Numbered from the stretch's first letter, positions 7,890-17,970 are shown. The stretch: DNA of 64,000 nucleotides from an uncultured Fastidiosipila sp. (GCA_947253875.1 CAMYAM010000004.1:1-64000), one strand, 5' to 3'. The notes: generated by a model not told the origin, from the letters alone. Numbers and translations are program-made.

Positions 7890-8531
7890 ATGCGTTTTAA
7901 CAATTTACTTAATAGACTAGGGATGAATAAGATCTATGCAATAATAATTCTACTTATCCTTACTATTTTAATAAGCTTATTACTTCTTCTTGGTTTAGCT
8001 TTTAAAGATAAAAAAGCTTATGATGTTTTGAAAGATTACTTAAACTATTTGCAGACTGCAGATTATAATGAAGCAATTAAATTAATAAATATTGAGGATC
8101 AGGAAGTTTGGCAAAACGAATTATATAACTTTTCTAAAGACTCGTCAGCTGACGCCCAACTTAAACAAAAATTCATTCAAAACACTAAACTTGAACTAAT
8201 ATCAGAATCTACAATAGACAATGATAATTTAATTCTTAAGGTTACTGTACTTTGTAATGACGGTCCAAGAATTTTAAAAAGTATTTCTGACGATATGAAA
8301 GATGCTAAGATTGATGTTACAGATCCTGAAATAGTTCGAACTGGCGAATCCAAAGAAGATATGCTTAGATATTATGCTTTAGATAATTTAGAATCTTACA
8401 AAAACATCATAAAGTCTAAAGAAATTACGATTGAAATGCATAAAAAAAGTAAGATTTTTAAGACTGAATGGCTTATTTCTCCAAACAAAGAACTCCATAA
8501 GCTATTCTATGGAAACCTTAACTTAAACTAA
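7890..8531 (+). CDS. Small membrane-anchored protein, function unknown
   Basis: Protein of 213 aa with AAGAGGAT before the ATG. A hydrophobic segment at about residues 14-37 (type II anchor or uncleaved signal) is followed by an extracytoplasmic domain. That domain begins YDVLKDYLNYLQTADYNEAIKLI, a pattern common in NTF2-like or DUF4878-type lipoprotein domains. No lipobox cysteine is present. I do not recognise a specific family. It is divergently transcribed from the alkyltransferase and ends at a strong bidirectional terminator, so it stands alone. Confidence 0.75.
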   Translation: MRFNNLLNRLGMNKIYAIIILLILTILISLLLLLGLAFKDKKAYDVLKDYLNYLQTADYNEAIKLINIEDQEVWQNELYNFSKDSSADAQLKQKFIQNTKLELISESTIDNDNLILKVTVLCNDGPRILKSISDDMKDAKIDVTDPEIVRTGESKEDMLRYYALDNLESYKNIIKSKEITIEMHKKSKIFKTEWLISPNKELHKLFYGNLNLN

Positions 8532-8560
8532 AACCATCATAATTAACCAGCTTTATTTAA

Positions 8561-8602
8561 AATAATAGCACTGATTTAAATAATAAAATCAGTGCTATTA
8601 TT
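8561..8602. terminator. Bidirectional terminator, 17-bp stem
   Basis: AATAATAGCACTGATTT (8561-8577) pairs perfectly with 8586-8602 around an 8-nt loop. It lies between two convergent genes and can stop both the plus-strand membrane protein and the minus-strand mannosidase transcript. Confidence 0.88.
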
Positions 8603-8634
8603 CTATCATTAATTCTATTGTTCTAAGAAATTTG

Positions 8635-10899
8635 CTATTCTTCAATAAAATTTTCTAAAGATTTTGGTCTGAATTTTTGTCCAATTCTCCGCAAGCTTGG
8701 CATGACAGCTAATTCTTGCTCAATTACTGGACCTTCCATTAATTCATCATATGTAATTGCCAAGTTCTCTCGCTTCTTTCCATTAACATATCGATTACGT
8801 ACTACGTTTGCATAATTATCAACTATATCCTGTTTAAAATGAATTACATTTCCATTATCTAAATGAATCTTGGCATCATCCCAAATATTAATACCAAAGA
8901 CAAATTCATCTCCACCTGGACAAACTTGATATAAACCTAGAGAACTCAACACATACCATGAACCCATACTTCCATTGTCCTCATCTCCAGGGAAGCCTTC
9001 CATATTATAGCTGAATAAGTTCGTCAATAGTTGTTTTGTAACTAGTTCACCAAAATTAGGATAACCTGCATACATGAATAAATAAGGGAAATGGAAACTA
9101 GGTTGATTTGAAATTGCTAATTGACCAAAGTTTAAAATGGCCATCTCACTCATTTCGTGAATTTCTATTCCATAACTACCAATTTCAAATTCTGGCGTTT
9201 GATTGATTAAATCCACCATAAGCTCAGTGAACTCCTCATCGCCTCCATACATTTCTATTAAATCAGAGAAATTATAAAATACACTCAAACTATTTTGCCA
9301 GGATGAACCTTCAGTATACTCACCACCCCAGCGATGGCTTGGCACACTTACAAATTCTCCATTACTCTTTCTAGGTAACATTCTTTTTGCGTCAGCTAGG
9401 AATAAGTTTCTATAGTTTAAAGAATATTTATAATATTTTTCAGCAATATCATCTTTACCTAATGTTTTAGCAACTTGTGCTATACAAAAATCACTATAAG
9501 CATAGTCTTGTGTTTTATTTACTGATTCCCTGACCCCAATATCACATGGGACATATCCAAGTTTTCTATACTCTAAACCACCTTCACGTCCTTCAAGAAT
9601 ATCTTCACCCTGTTCTTCTGCGGAATAAATCATATATTCTAATATTTCTTCCGCCAATCCATCACTAACTAAACCCTTAACTACTGCATCAGCAATTACA
9701 GAATCAACTGAACTTCCAGGCATTAAACCTCTTTCATCTGGAGAGAGCCAACGCGGTAGGAACTTATCTTCTTTTCCAACACTTAAAATACCCTCTATAA
9801 AATCTTCAATTTGCTCAGGACAAATCAATGAGTATAATGGGTAGTTTGTTCTAAATGTATCCCAGTATCCGTTACTTGTATAGAATGAACCAGATTCCAC
9901 TTTACCTGTGTATGGAGAAAAATGAATTTTACCACCATCTGAATCAAATTCGTAAGCTTTATGTGGGAATGTTGCACTTCTATACAAACATGTATAGAAA
10001 GTACGTAATTGCTCAAAATTTTGACTTTTAACTTCAATCCTACTTAAATAATCTTCCCAGTCATCTTCGGCAATTAATTTGAATTCTTCATGATTTTCAG
10101 CAAAATCACCAACAAACAAGCCTAACTCAGCCATTTCTTGACGTTGATTTTCTTTAGCATGATCAACACTTATGTTTGAGCAATTAAAGTTTAAATGGAC
10201 GGCTTCCTCATGTAAATCCGTACTTAATTTAAACCAATACATTACTAAATCATTACCTGTATCGTTATACTCAGTTTTGCCAACTAGCTCAAGATTAGTA
10301 TCAAATTGCATAGCAAAGTACATTTTGTAGTTAGAATATTTAGACCCAGCAAACTGCTCTGTGAAACCAGTAAGCATACCTTGCTCGACTTGATTTAATT
10401 CTGAATTTTTACCTAGAGCTAACGTGAAGTAATAAGTTCTGTCTGTTATATATCTTCTATCTCTAGAGACTTCACAACTAGCACCAAATTCCGTAGGTAC
10501 TAAATCAATATTCAAACCATCTCTTAAACGTCTAAAGCTAAGATTATGCGGTTTAAAAATACTATTATTAGGTCTAAAAGAACTCATATTATAATCTGCA
10601 GGAATATGGCTCTTCTCAATATTCTGTAAGACATTTTTTTCTTCTTCTATATCTAAACCCAAAAAGTTAATATTTATAAAATTGAAATCACCCATCCATG
10701 GACTAGGTTGGTGTGTCAATCTAATACCATAAGTACTGTGATCGTTTCCATTAAAAAACCTAATATCATTATAACGAGTTACCATAACGAAAGGATGTCT
10801 GCCAAAAGGCAAAATTGTATATGGAAGACAGTTTCCTTTACTTAATCTATGCTGATTATTCGTACCTTGTCTTGTATCGACTAAATCTAGTAAACTCAT
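8635..10899 (-). CDS. GH92 family alpha-mannosidase, cytoplasmic
   Basis: Protein of 754 aa matching glycoside hydrolase family 92, calcium-dependent exo-alpha-mannosidases that trim mannose from N-glycan type glycans. Hallmarks seen: the N-terminal GTNNQHRLSKGNCLPYT segment, GYWDTFRTNYPL in the catalytic barrel, and near residue 650 GDEDNGSMGSWYVLSSLGLYQ, the acidic catalytic stretch. There is no signal peptide, so it acts inside the cell on imported oligosaccharides, as intracellular GH92 enzymes of other Firmicutes do. The ribosome site is a strong CAGGAGGAT. It follows the M16 peptidase by 17 bases. The linkage preference (alpha-1,2, -1,3, -1,4 or -1,6) cannot be read from sequence. Confidence 0.93.
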   Translation of the reverse strand: MSLLDLVDTRQGTNNQHRLSKGNCLPYTILPFGRHPFVMVTRYNDIRFFNGNDHSTYGIRLTHQPSPWMGDFNFININFLGLDIEEEKNVLQNIEKSHIPADYNMSSFRPNNSIFKPHNLSFRRLRDGLNIDLVPTEFGASCEVSRDRRYITDRTYYFTLALGKNSELNQVEQGMLTGFTEQFAGSKYSNYKMYFAMQFDTNLELVGKTEYNDTGNDLVMYWFKLSTDLHEEAVHLNFNCSNISVDHAKENQRQEMAELGLFVGDFAENHEEFKLIAEDDWEDYLSRIEVKSQNFEQLRTFYTCLYRSATFPHKAYEFDSDGGKIHFSPYTGKVESGSFYTSNGYWDTFRTNYPLYSLICPEQIEDFIEGILSVGKEDKFLPRWLSPDERGLMPGSSVDSVIADAVVKGLVSDGLAEEILEYMIYSAEEQGEDILEGREGGLEYRKLGYVPCDIGVRESVNKTQDYAYSDFCIAQVAKTLGKDDIAEKYYKYSLNYRNLFLADAKRMLPRKSNGEFVSVPSHRWGGEYTEGSSWQNSLSVFYNFSDLIEMYGGDEEFTELMVDLINQTPEFEIGSYGIEIHEMSEMAILNFGQLAISNQPSFHFPYLFMYAGYPNFGELVTKQLLTNLFSYNMEGFPGDEDNGSMGSWYVLSSLGLYQVCPGGDEFVFGINIWDDAKIHLDNGNVIHFKQDIVDNYANVVRNRYVNGKKRENLAITYDELMEGPVIEQELAVMPSLRRIGQKFRPKSLENFIEE

Positions 10900-10916
10900 A
10901 TTTTATCCTCCTGAGC

Positions 10917-13808
10917 TTATAAATTAATTATTTCATCAAATAATTCTTTATTATTTTCGATAGCTTCAGCATTACCTATTACCACATAATTCCCACTATT
11001 TATCGTGTTAGCTAAAAGCTCTCCATATTTTTTCATTTTCCCAAGATTAGTATTTAAAGCACTATCTAAATCATTTTTACGATCTGCATAGGTTTCTCCA
11101 GATAAATATTCTGCATTAGCTAGATAAGTTAATCCTACAGGGTTTAATACAGGATTAAAATGATTTATTGCACCAATAATATACTCATCAAGTGACTTCT
11201 TAGAAATTTCTAATTCTTGTAAATGTTCGCCTAAAGTATCATAAATATCTAATGTATATTTGATATTTGGATCGCGATAACTACTTGCGATTATTTCTTT
11301 ACGCTTAGTTATCTTTAAAGCATTACCATAAGCTCCACCTTTAGCTCTAATCATATTATGCATATAGTCACTACTTAGCATAGAAGTCATAACTACCATG
11401 TCTCCCTCATATGCAGTTTCAGAATCATCAAAGTTTCCTCCTTTAACCACATAATTAACATTAGAGTCAATTTTAATAGCTTCATTATATCTTTTCTGAT
11501 CGAACTCACGTTGGGCAGGAGTATAAACATTTGCTAAAAGCTTGCCTGCAAAAGCTTCAGCATTTGTTTGGAATCCATTGATATCATTTTCTTCTGCACC
11601 AACAGTAATCAACAGATTATTTTTATTAAATACTAATTTGCTTATTTCAGAAAGTTTTTTAACCAAAGCTTGTTCCTCTGTAGAGTAATTATCTACAATA
11701 TTTTTTAATATTTGATAATAGCTAACTCCTTTTAATTGTTCATTAACAAACCCTGTTTCATTTAATCTTGAAATTAATCTTAACGAAGCATACCTATTAC
11801 CATTACTTACAATGCTTTCATATTCGTTAGCGGCTTCCATTTTCAACACTTCAAGTATTCTTCTATCATCATTAAAATCACTAGATAACAGAACTTCTTC
11901 TAAAACCTTAGTCCACTCATCAGAATTAGGATCAAGTGTTTTTGCAAAAACCTCGAATCTCAAATCAACTGTTTCATCCTTCTTAGTATAAACATTAGGA
12001 TTGTATGAGAAACCACCTGAACATAAAGCAATTTTGCTATCCAATTCGGTATACTTATATGATTTTGTATTAAGAGTACCTAGTAGATTAGATAAAATTC
12101 TGATGTAAGGCAAATCTTTATTAGCAACATGGTTTAAGTCAAAGCTATAAATCACATAATTTACACCACTTGTTGAAACATGATTTTTAAGTACTTTATA
12201 GTTGCTGCGTTCTTCAACCTCATAGTTTAATTTTGGTACATCTATTTCTATATCCTCTAAATTCAATGTAGGTATTGTCGCTTTCTTTTCAGGACTATCA
12301 TCAGTCTCTTGCCATTGGTATAATTCTTGGTTCTTATTAACAAGATTTTCTAGCTCGCTCTTGCTGAGTTTATCTTTGAAATCAGCTAATTCACGACTCA
12401 CCTCAGCATCTTTATCTGCGTTAAGCCCAGGAATTGCTTTAGCAACTATACTTACTTTATGTTTATTATTTAAGAATTTAGTTTTTACCAAACTCTCCCA
12501 AATATCGGATTCTAATGATTCATTGAGATGTTTTAATAAATCTGCATAGCGCAAGCTGTTAATTGGATCATCTCCGTATAGCCAAGAATTTAATACTCTT
12601 GAGAAATATCTAACTCCAGTATTGCTGCCAGTATTCATTTCCTTCAAATTAAATTCTAAACGATTAATTGATGCTTGCAGAGCTATTCTATCGATCTTTT
12701 GATTAACAACATTTTCTAAAGTAGATTCAATTATTTTAGAAAATCTATTTGCATTTTCTAGGTTTGCATTAACTAAATATACTTTAACTGAATTTTCTTG
12801 ATTGCAATCACTGTAAGCAAAATAATCTTCACCTAGATCCTCGGCTTCTACAGCCAATCTTACAGGGGCAGATTGAGAATTAAATAAAGCGTCTAACAAC
12901 ACATTTACCATGGCATTTTCTTCATAATCAGCAAATGTATTAAATGCAACTCCCCAAGCAGCATAATTTTTATCTTGAGGATCTTCTGATTTACCAATAG
13001 AAATTTCTATCTCTTTGTCTATACTTTCAGTAAATTTAGTTTGGAAAGGAATTTCTGTATCAATTTCAATTTTATCGAAATTACTCAAATATTCAGAATC
13101 TAGGTATTGCAAAATTTCATCAATATTTAAATCACCATACAAATAAATCTTTGAATTTGCAGGATGATAATATTTTCTATGAAAGTTAAGATAATCATTT
13201 ATCTCAAGATCATAGATGGTATACGGATCACCACCTGATTCATATTTATAAGGTGTATCTGGATATAAGGCTCTATCCAATTCTTTGTCAATCAAACTAA
13301 TTGGAGATGAGTAAACACCTCGCATCTCGCTAAATACAACACCCTTATATTCAATAGGATCATCAACATTAGCAATATCATAACGCCAGCCTTCTTGTCT
13401 AAATATTTTCTCTTCATCATATATGGCTGGATAAAATACTGCATCAAGATATACATCCATTAAATTCTTAAAATCTTGTAAATTTCTTGAAGCAATAGGA
13501 TAAATAGTTTTGTCTGGATATGTAGAAGCATTAAGATAAGTGGCCATACTACTTTGAACTAAATTCATAAAAGGTTCTTTAGTCTTATATTTTCTAGAGC
13601 CAGCTAGTACTGCATGCTCTAATATATGCGGTAATCCTGTATCATCATAAGGCGGAGTCTTAAACCCAACCCCAAAAGCTTTGTTATCGTCTTTAGTTTT
13701 TAAATAAAGCAATTCTGCACCAGATTTTTCATGAGTAAATTGAAATGACTCTATTTTTAGTTCATCAATTTGTTCATGTTTTACTAAAGTGAATCCATAC
13801 TTATTCAT
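10917..13808 (-). CDS. M16C family zinc metallopeptidase (insulinase/PreP type)
   Basis: Protein of 963 aa, the length of single-chain M16C peptidases, with two pairs of M16 domains forming a closed chamber. The inverted zinc motif HILEH is at about residue 65 (in GLPHILEHAVLAGSRKY), with a downstream acidic ligand expected around residue 140 (KGVVFSEMRGVY). Members degrade unfolded peptides of up to some tens of residues in the cytoplasm. No signal peptide is seen. I place the start at the second ATG (13808), which has AGGAGAG at proper spacing; the ATG-like codon at 13814 overlaps the ribosome site. The gene lies between a small membrane protein and the GH92 mannosidase, and the three look co-transcribed. 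Confidence 0.93.
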   Translation of the reverse strand: MNKYGFTLVKHEQIDELKIESFQFTHEKSGAELLYLKTKDDNKAFGVGFKTPPYDDTGLPHILEHAVLAGSRKYKTKEPFMNLVQSSMATYLNASTYPDKTIYPIASRNLQDFKNLMDVYLDAVFYPAIYDEEKIFRQEGWRYDIANVDDPIEYKGVVFSEMRGVYSSPISLIDKELDRALYPDTPYKYESGGDPYTIYDLEINDYLNFHRKYYHPANSKIYLYGDLNIDEILQYLDSEYLSNFDKIEIDTEIPFQTKFTESIDKEIEISIGKSEDPQDKNYAAWGVAFNTFADYEENAMVNVLLDALFNSQSAPVRLAVEAEDLGEDYFAYSDCNQENSVKVYLVNANLENANRFSKIIESTLENVVNQKIDRIALQASINRLEFNLKEMNTGSNTGVRYFSRVLNSWLYGDDPINSLRYADLLKHLNESLESDIWESLVKTKFLNNKHKVSIVAKAIPGLNADKDAEVSRELADFKDKLSKSELENLVNKNQELYQWQETDDSPEKKATIPTLNLEDIEIDVPKLNYEVEERSNYKVLKNHVSTSGVNYVIYSFDLNHVANKDLPYIRILSNLLGTLNTKSYKYTELDSKIALCSGGFSYNPNVYTKKDETVDLRFEVFAKTLDPNSDEWTKVLEEVLLSSDFNDDRRILEVLKMEAANEYESIVSNGNRYASLRLISRLNETGFVNEQLKGVSYYQILKNIVDNYSTEEQALVKKLSEISKLVFNKNNLLITVGAEENDINGFQTNAEAFAGKLLANVYTPAQREFDQKRYNEAIKIDSNVNYVVKGGNFDDSETAYEGDMVVMTSMLSSDYMHNMIRAKGGAYGNALKITKRKEIIASSYRDPNIKYTLDIYDTLGEHLQELEISKKSLDEYIIGAINHFNPVLNPVGLTYLANAEYLSGETYADRKNDLDSALNTNLGKMKKYGELLANTINSGNYVVIGNAEAIENNKELFDEIINL

Positions 13809-13819
13809 AATCATCTCTC

Positions 13820-14131
13820 CTATTTATCTATTTTATTTTGTTGAACAATTAATCTAAACACTACAAAAATAAAAGCTAAAATAAGCTCTATACCAAGAAA
13901 TAAGTAAAATTTCGAATAATTATTTCTACTTATGATTAGATCAAATAAAATAATTGCAATAATAAATAAAACTGTTTTTAGAAATTTAGCTAAAGAGCTA
14001 CTCCAAAATTCAGAATATACACTAGAGGTTCTTGTTGGAGTTTTTGTCCTGGAAGATCTAGTATTAGTTTTTCTTGTATTTTCTTGTTTTGAACTACGCT
14101 TACTTGCGTTCGTATTAACTTTATTCGTCAT
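13820..14131 (-). CDS. Small two-helix membrane protein with a basic N-terminal tail
   Basis: Protein of 103 aa. Residues 1-40 are rich in Lys, Arg, Ser and Thr and look disordered. Two hydrophobic helices follow at about 50-67 and 75-95. The start ATG has AGAGGTGAG before it. It ends 11 bases before the M16 peptidase start, so it is probably the first gene of that operon. No family is recognised. The basic tail could contact nucleic acid or the membrane surface, but this is only inference. A plus-strand frame across it is antisense noise. Confidence 0.7.
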   Translation of the reverse strand: MTNKVNTNASKRSSKQENTRKTNTRSSRTKTPTRTSSVYSEFWSSSLAKFLKTVLFIIAIILFDLIISRNNYSKFYLFLGIELILAFIFVVFRLIVQQNKIDK

Positions 14132-14212
14132 TTTCTCACCTCTGGTTTATAATACTACCATATATTTATTTTTTAATTTAAATTGTATTTGTTTATTTAT
14201 GGAGAAAAATTT

Positions 14213-16051
14213 ATGGCTTTTGACGGTATACTTACGCATAATTTAGCAAAGGAATTGAATAAAATATTAACAGGTTCCAGACTTGATAAAATTCAGCAAC
14301 CTTCACGCTACGAGCTATTATTAACTTTCTCGAATCGTGGAATGAATAAATTATATATATCAACTAATCCTAGTAGCCCTAGCTGCCATTTAAGCAGTCT
14401 AAAGTTTACAAATCCAGAGATTGCTCCTAGATTTACTATGTTCTTAAGAAAACATCTTCAAGGAGCTAGAGTTAACAAAATCTACTGTCCCAAATATGAA
14501 CGCATAATAATAATTAACTTTACTTTTATTGATGAATTCTCTGAAGTTATTAATTTAAATTTAATTATAGAGCTCTTAACTGGTGCAGCTAACGTTATTC
14601 TTGTAGATGAAAATAATACTATAAAAGATGCCTTATTTTTTAACCAAATAAACGATAAGCGAGTAATTAGTCCAAAGTTCTCGTATACTGCTCCGGAACC
14701 GCAAGATAAACCTCTGCCTGAAGATAGAATAACAGAAATCAATCAAATTTTAGAACACCTTAATAATTCAGAAGATTTAAACAATTTCAACTTAGCTAAA
14801 ATAGACTCTCATAAAGCCATAGATAAAGAATTAATTAAGCTCAGTCTTGGAATATCTCCTCAGCTTGTTAACGAAATTTTATTTAGAGCTAAGATTTCAA
14901 GTAGTTCTAGTATAAGTTCTCTCAGTTTGCTCGAATTTAGTAACCTTTTATACTCATCTAAATCTATATTAGAAGAATGCATATATAATAGCTCCGCCTA
15001 TATCTACACTGACTCTAGGCTCAAAAAACCTGAGTATCATTGCTTAAAACTAGAATCTCTTGGTTTTGCTCAAGAACTTGATTCGATAAGCGCTGCTATT
15101 GATTATATTCATCAATTAAAGTTTAATGATCAAGCTTTGGATAGACAGCGTCAGTATTTAAATTCTATAGTAAAAAAAGAACTTAAAAAAAGTGAAAAAC
15201 TCTTAGACAATTATTATAAAGATATTAATAAGAATAAAAACTTTGATGACCATAGATTAATTGCCGATTTACTTTTAGCTCAACTTCATACTCTCCCAAG
15301 CTCTGTACCGAGCAACGCAAAGATTACTTTAAAAAATTATTATTCAGTAGACTTAGATGACATCGAAGTTAATTTAAACCCTAAGCTACATATGAATCAA
15401 CAAGCACCATATTTCTATAAATTGTACAACAAAGGTAGAGACACATATACTTATGCCCAAAATCATATTAGTAAAACAGAAGATTTAATAAACTATTTAA
15501 ATACTCTACTTACACAAATCACTAATGCCGAAGACAGTGAAAGCCTTGATGCCTTAGAGAATGAAATTTTAAATGGTCCACTTAAATATAAGTTACTTGT
15601 TAAACACGGTGAAAATATCCAAGCTAGAAAAAGTAAAAATAAAAAAATTAAACAAGCTCAAGCACTTCCCCCAAGAGAATTTGAAAGTAGTAATGGATTT
15701 AAAATACTTGCAGGAAGAAATAACTTACAAAATGACAAACTGACTTTTTCTAACGCTAATAAAGAACACCTCTGGTTCCACGTAAAAGATAAACCTGGAA
15801 CTCATGTCATTTTGCAAGGGACTATGAATGATGTTAAAGCTAATGATATTAAAGAAGCTGCAGAAATAGCTGCTTGGTTAAGTCTAAGTGCTTCCGAGAA
15901 AAAAATTGCAAACGTAATAAGTACAGATATAGATTATTGTCCAATAAAAAATGTAAAGAAACCTAACGGCTCCAAACCAGGATTCGTTATTTATGATAAC
16001 TACAATACTATTAGAGCTGAAGCTCATGCTCATGCAGAATTAAAAAAGTAG
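14213..16051 (+). CDS. rqcH: Rqc2 homologue RqcH (NFACT protein, ribosome-associated quality control)
   Basis: Protein of 612 aa. RqcH binds 50S subunits blocked by peptidyl-tRNA and drives addition of C-terminal alanine tails that mark the stalled peptide for degradation. It was formerly annotated as a fibronectin-binding protein. Order seen: NFACT-N domain (MAFDGILTHNLAKEL...), a charged coiled-coil middle, then the C-terminal NFACT-R domain with KILAGRNNLQND and LWFHVKDKPGTHVIL. The start is taken at 14213, preceded by GGAGAA; the longer frame (14183) lacks a site. Its stop codon lies inside the terminator stem. It is divergent from the M16 operon. Confidence 0.95.
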   Translation: MAFDGILTHNLAKELNKILTGSRLDKIQQPSRYELLLTFSNRGMNKLYISTNPSSPSCHLSSLKFTNPEIAPRFTMFLRKHLQGARVNKIYCPKYERIIIINFTFIDEFSEVINLNLIIELLTGAANVILVDENNTIKDALFFNQINDKRVISPKFSYTAPEPQDKPLPEDRITEINQILEHLNNSEDLNNFNLAKIDSHKAIDKELIKLSLGISPQLVNEILFRAKISSSSSISSLSLLEFSNLLYSSKSILEECIYNSSAYIYTDSRLKKPEYHCLKLESLGFAQELDSISAAIDYIHQLKFNDQALDRQRQYLNSIVKKELKKSEKLLDNYYKDINKNKNFDDHRLIADLLLAQLHTLPSSVPSNAKITLKNYYSVDLDDIEVNLNPKLHMNQQAPYFYKLYNKGRDTYTYAQNHISKTEDLINYLNTLLTQITNAEDSESLDALENEILNGPLKYKLLVKHGENIQARKSKNKKIKQAQALPPREFESSNGFKILAGRNNLQNDKLTFSNANKEHLWFHVKDKPGTHVILQGTMNDVKANDIKEAAEIAAWLSLSASEKKIANVISTDIDYCPIKNVKKPNGSKPGFVIYDNYNTIRAEAHAHAELKK

Positions 16052-16073
16052 CTTAACGTATTAAGCTACTTTT
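16044..16073. terminator. Terminator shared by rqcH and ruvB, overlapping the rqcH stop
   Basis: A 13-bp perfect stem AAAAGTAGCTTAA (16044-16056) / TTAAGCTACTTTT (16061-16073) with a 4-nt loop. The rqcH stop TAG (16049-16051) is within the left arm. A T run lies on both sides, so it probably works in both directions for these convergent genes. Confidence 0.88.
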
Positions 16074-16102
16074 CCAATTAGAAAATCTATATTTTATAAT
16101 CT

Positions 16103-17326
16103 CTAGTCAACTGGTCTTTGTAATCCTAAATGTTCAAAACCTTTATCTGTCAACACCCTACCTCTAGGAGTTTTAGCAATGTACCCCAATTGCATTAGAT
16201 ATGGTTCATTTACATCTTCAATAGTACCTGGATCTTCATTGGTAATTGCTGAAAGTGTTTCAAGACCAACAGGACCACCTTTAAATACTTTTGCTATAGC
16301 TAATAAGATCTCATTATCTAATTTATTTAAACCTTGATCATCAATTTCTAAAGCGGTCAAACCTTCTTTAGCAATTGCTTTTGTTATAACACCATCACCG
16401 TTAACTTGGGCGAAATCACGTAACCTCTTAAGTAATCGAATCGCAACTCTTGGGGTCCCACGTGAGCGTCTAGAAATTTCTAAGAGTCCTTCTCTCTCTG
16501 CACCTATACCTAATATACCAACATCTCGTTCAACAATTTGACATAATTCCTCAACAGTATATAAATCTAACCTGAAGATCATACCAAATCTGTCTCTTAA
16601 CGGTGCTGTTAATAAACCTACTCTTGTTGTTGCACCTACCAAAGTAAAAGGTGCTAAGTCAATACGAACTGATCTAGCGCCCGCACCTTTGCCCAATACT
16701 ATATCAATACTGAAATCTTCCATCGCAGAATAAAGCACTTCTTCCACATAGTGATTTAATCTATGTATCTCATCAATAAACAAAACGTCATGAGGTTTAA
16801 GATTCGTCAAAATTGCAGCTAAATCACCAGACTTCTCAATTGCTGGACCTGAGGTAATTCTTAAATCAACTCCTAACTCATTAGCTATAATCCCTGCTAA
16901 AGTCGTTTTACCTAATCCTGGAGGTCCGTATAGAAGCGCATGATCAAGTGATTCTCCACGTTCTTTTGCTGCCTGAATAAATACTCCTAGATTCGCTTTA
17001 ACTTTATCTTGACCAAAATATTCACTTAAACTTAATGGACGTAACTGATTGCTTTCTTGTTCATCCTCACCTAACTCACCCGATAAAAGACTATTATCTG
17101 CATAATCATCTAAGTTAGATCCGAGTTCAGAATCATAGGTTATATCAAAATTTCTTTGATAATCAACCACATTATCTTCATTAAAAGAACTCTCAATAAT
17201 AAAATTATTTATATCAAATTCATCCTCAGAAATATGATTTAATTTTTCCAAATCTTTATTATTTCTAGATTGATTAAGAAATTTATTTAAATTTTTTTCA
17301 TCTTTTGAATAACGATTATCTTTCAA
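16103..17326 (-). CDS. ruvB: Holliday junction branch-migration helicase RuvB, N-terminally extended
   Basis: Protein of about 407 aa, longer than the usual 330-350. From about residue 96 it is standard RuvB: RPLSLSEYFGQ, Walker A GPPGLGKTT, Walker B LFIDEIHRL, sensor 1 GATTRVG, arginine finger region PLRDRFG and a C-terminal winged helix (RGRVLT). The first 95 residues, where about 25 are usual, are rich in Asn, Asp and Glu, with no methionine that could be a later start; they look disordered. The start is TTG; the TTG at 17326 has AGGAG at 6-base spacing, while that at 17332 overlaps it. RuvB moves Holliday junctions with RuvA. It is the last gene of the ruvCAB operon. Confidence 0.96.
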   Translation of the reverse strand: MKDNRYSKDEKNLNKFLNQSRNNKDLEKLNHISEDEFDINNFIIESSFNEDNVVDYQRNFDITYDSELGSNLDDYADNSLLSGELGEDEQESNQLRPLSLSEYFGQDKVKANLGVFIQAAKERGESLDHALLYGPPGLGKTTLAGIIANELGVDLRITSGPAIEKSGDLAAILTNLKPHDVLFIDEIHRLNHYVEEVLYSAMEDFSIDIVLGKGAGARSVRIDLAPFTLVGATTRVGLLTAPLRDRFGMIFRLDLYTVEELCQIVERDVGILGIGAEREGLLEISRRSRGTPRVAIRLLKRLRDFAQVNGDGVITKAIAKEGLTALEIDDQGLNKLDNEILLAIAKVFKGGPVGLETLSAITNEDPGTIEDVNEPYLMQLGYIAKTPRGRVLTDKGFEHLGLQRPVD

Positions 17327-17346
17327 ATTCAACTCCTAAAAACATT

Positions 17347-17970
17347 TTATATGTTTACTGCTTTTAATGATAGTTTTAGATTATCCTCTATTTCCAAACT
17401 AGGATCAAAACTTTGATTAACCATACGCTTTGCATCATTTAGATTATAACCAAGGAAAAGTAAGCCTTGAATCACATCATCTTTCATAGTCATAGAACTC
17501 TGATTATCAGCAAAATCTTGTTCATTACTTTCAGCTGTTTCATCTGCACCAGCATCAATATGTTTGAACTTATCTTTAAGTTCTAAGATAATACGTTCAG
17601 CTGTCTTTTTACCAACACCTTTACCTTTCATTCTTTTAACTATGAGATCACTTTCTTCTCTCACAATTGCCAAAGCTAAATCAGTTGGTCTAAACTCCTC
17701 TAGTAAGGCCAAGCCAGCTTTAGGTCCGACTCCACTTACAGTGATCAATTTTTCAAATAATTGTTTATATTCTTTTGTAGGGAAGCCAAAAAGTTGCTGC
17801 TTATCTTGGGTAATATGGAAATACACATAACACTTCACATCTTGACCAATTGCACCAAGTTGATTAATGAGGATATTTCCCATCTGTATGTCATACCCTA
17901 TCCCATTAGTCTCGATTACTAATCCGTCTGTGTTAATTTCTGTTATTTGACCTTTTATATAACTATACAC
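17347..17970 (-). CDS. ruvA: Holliday junction binding protein RuvA
   Basis: Protein of 207 aa with the three RuvA domains. An OB-fold forms the N-terminus (residues 1-65), two helix-hairpin-helix motifs follow (LITVSGVGPKAGLALL and RMKGVGKKTAERIILELKDK), and a C-terminal domain III contacts RuvB. The linker between (residues 150-160) is acidic. RuvA tetramers hold the junction open and load RuvB. The GTG start overlaps the ruvC stop by one base (TAGTG), so translation is coupled. Confidence 0.97.
   Translation of the reverse strand: MYSYIKGQITEINTDGLVIETNGIGYDIQMGNILINQLGAIGQDVKCYVYFHITQDKQQLFGFPTKEYKQLFEKLITVSGVGPKAGLALLEEFRPTDLALAIVREESDLIVKRMKGKGVGKKTAERIILELKDKFKHIDAGADETAESNEQDFADNQSSMTMKDDVIQGLLFLGYNLNDAKRMVNQSFDPSLEIEDNLKLSLKAVNI

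Noticed and set aside
13932..14246. A 104-residue plus-strand frame opposite the small membrane protein
   Set aside because: The minus-strand gene has a strong ribosome site and sensible membrane helices; the plus frame overlaps the true rqcH start and has none.
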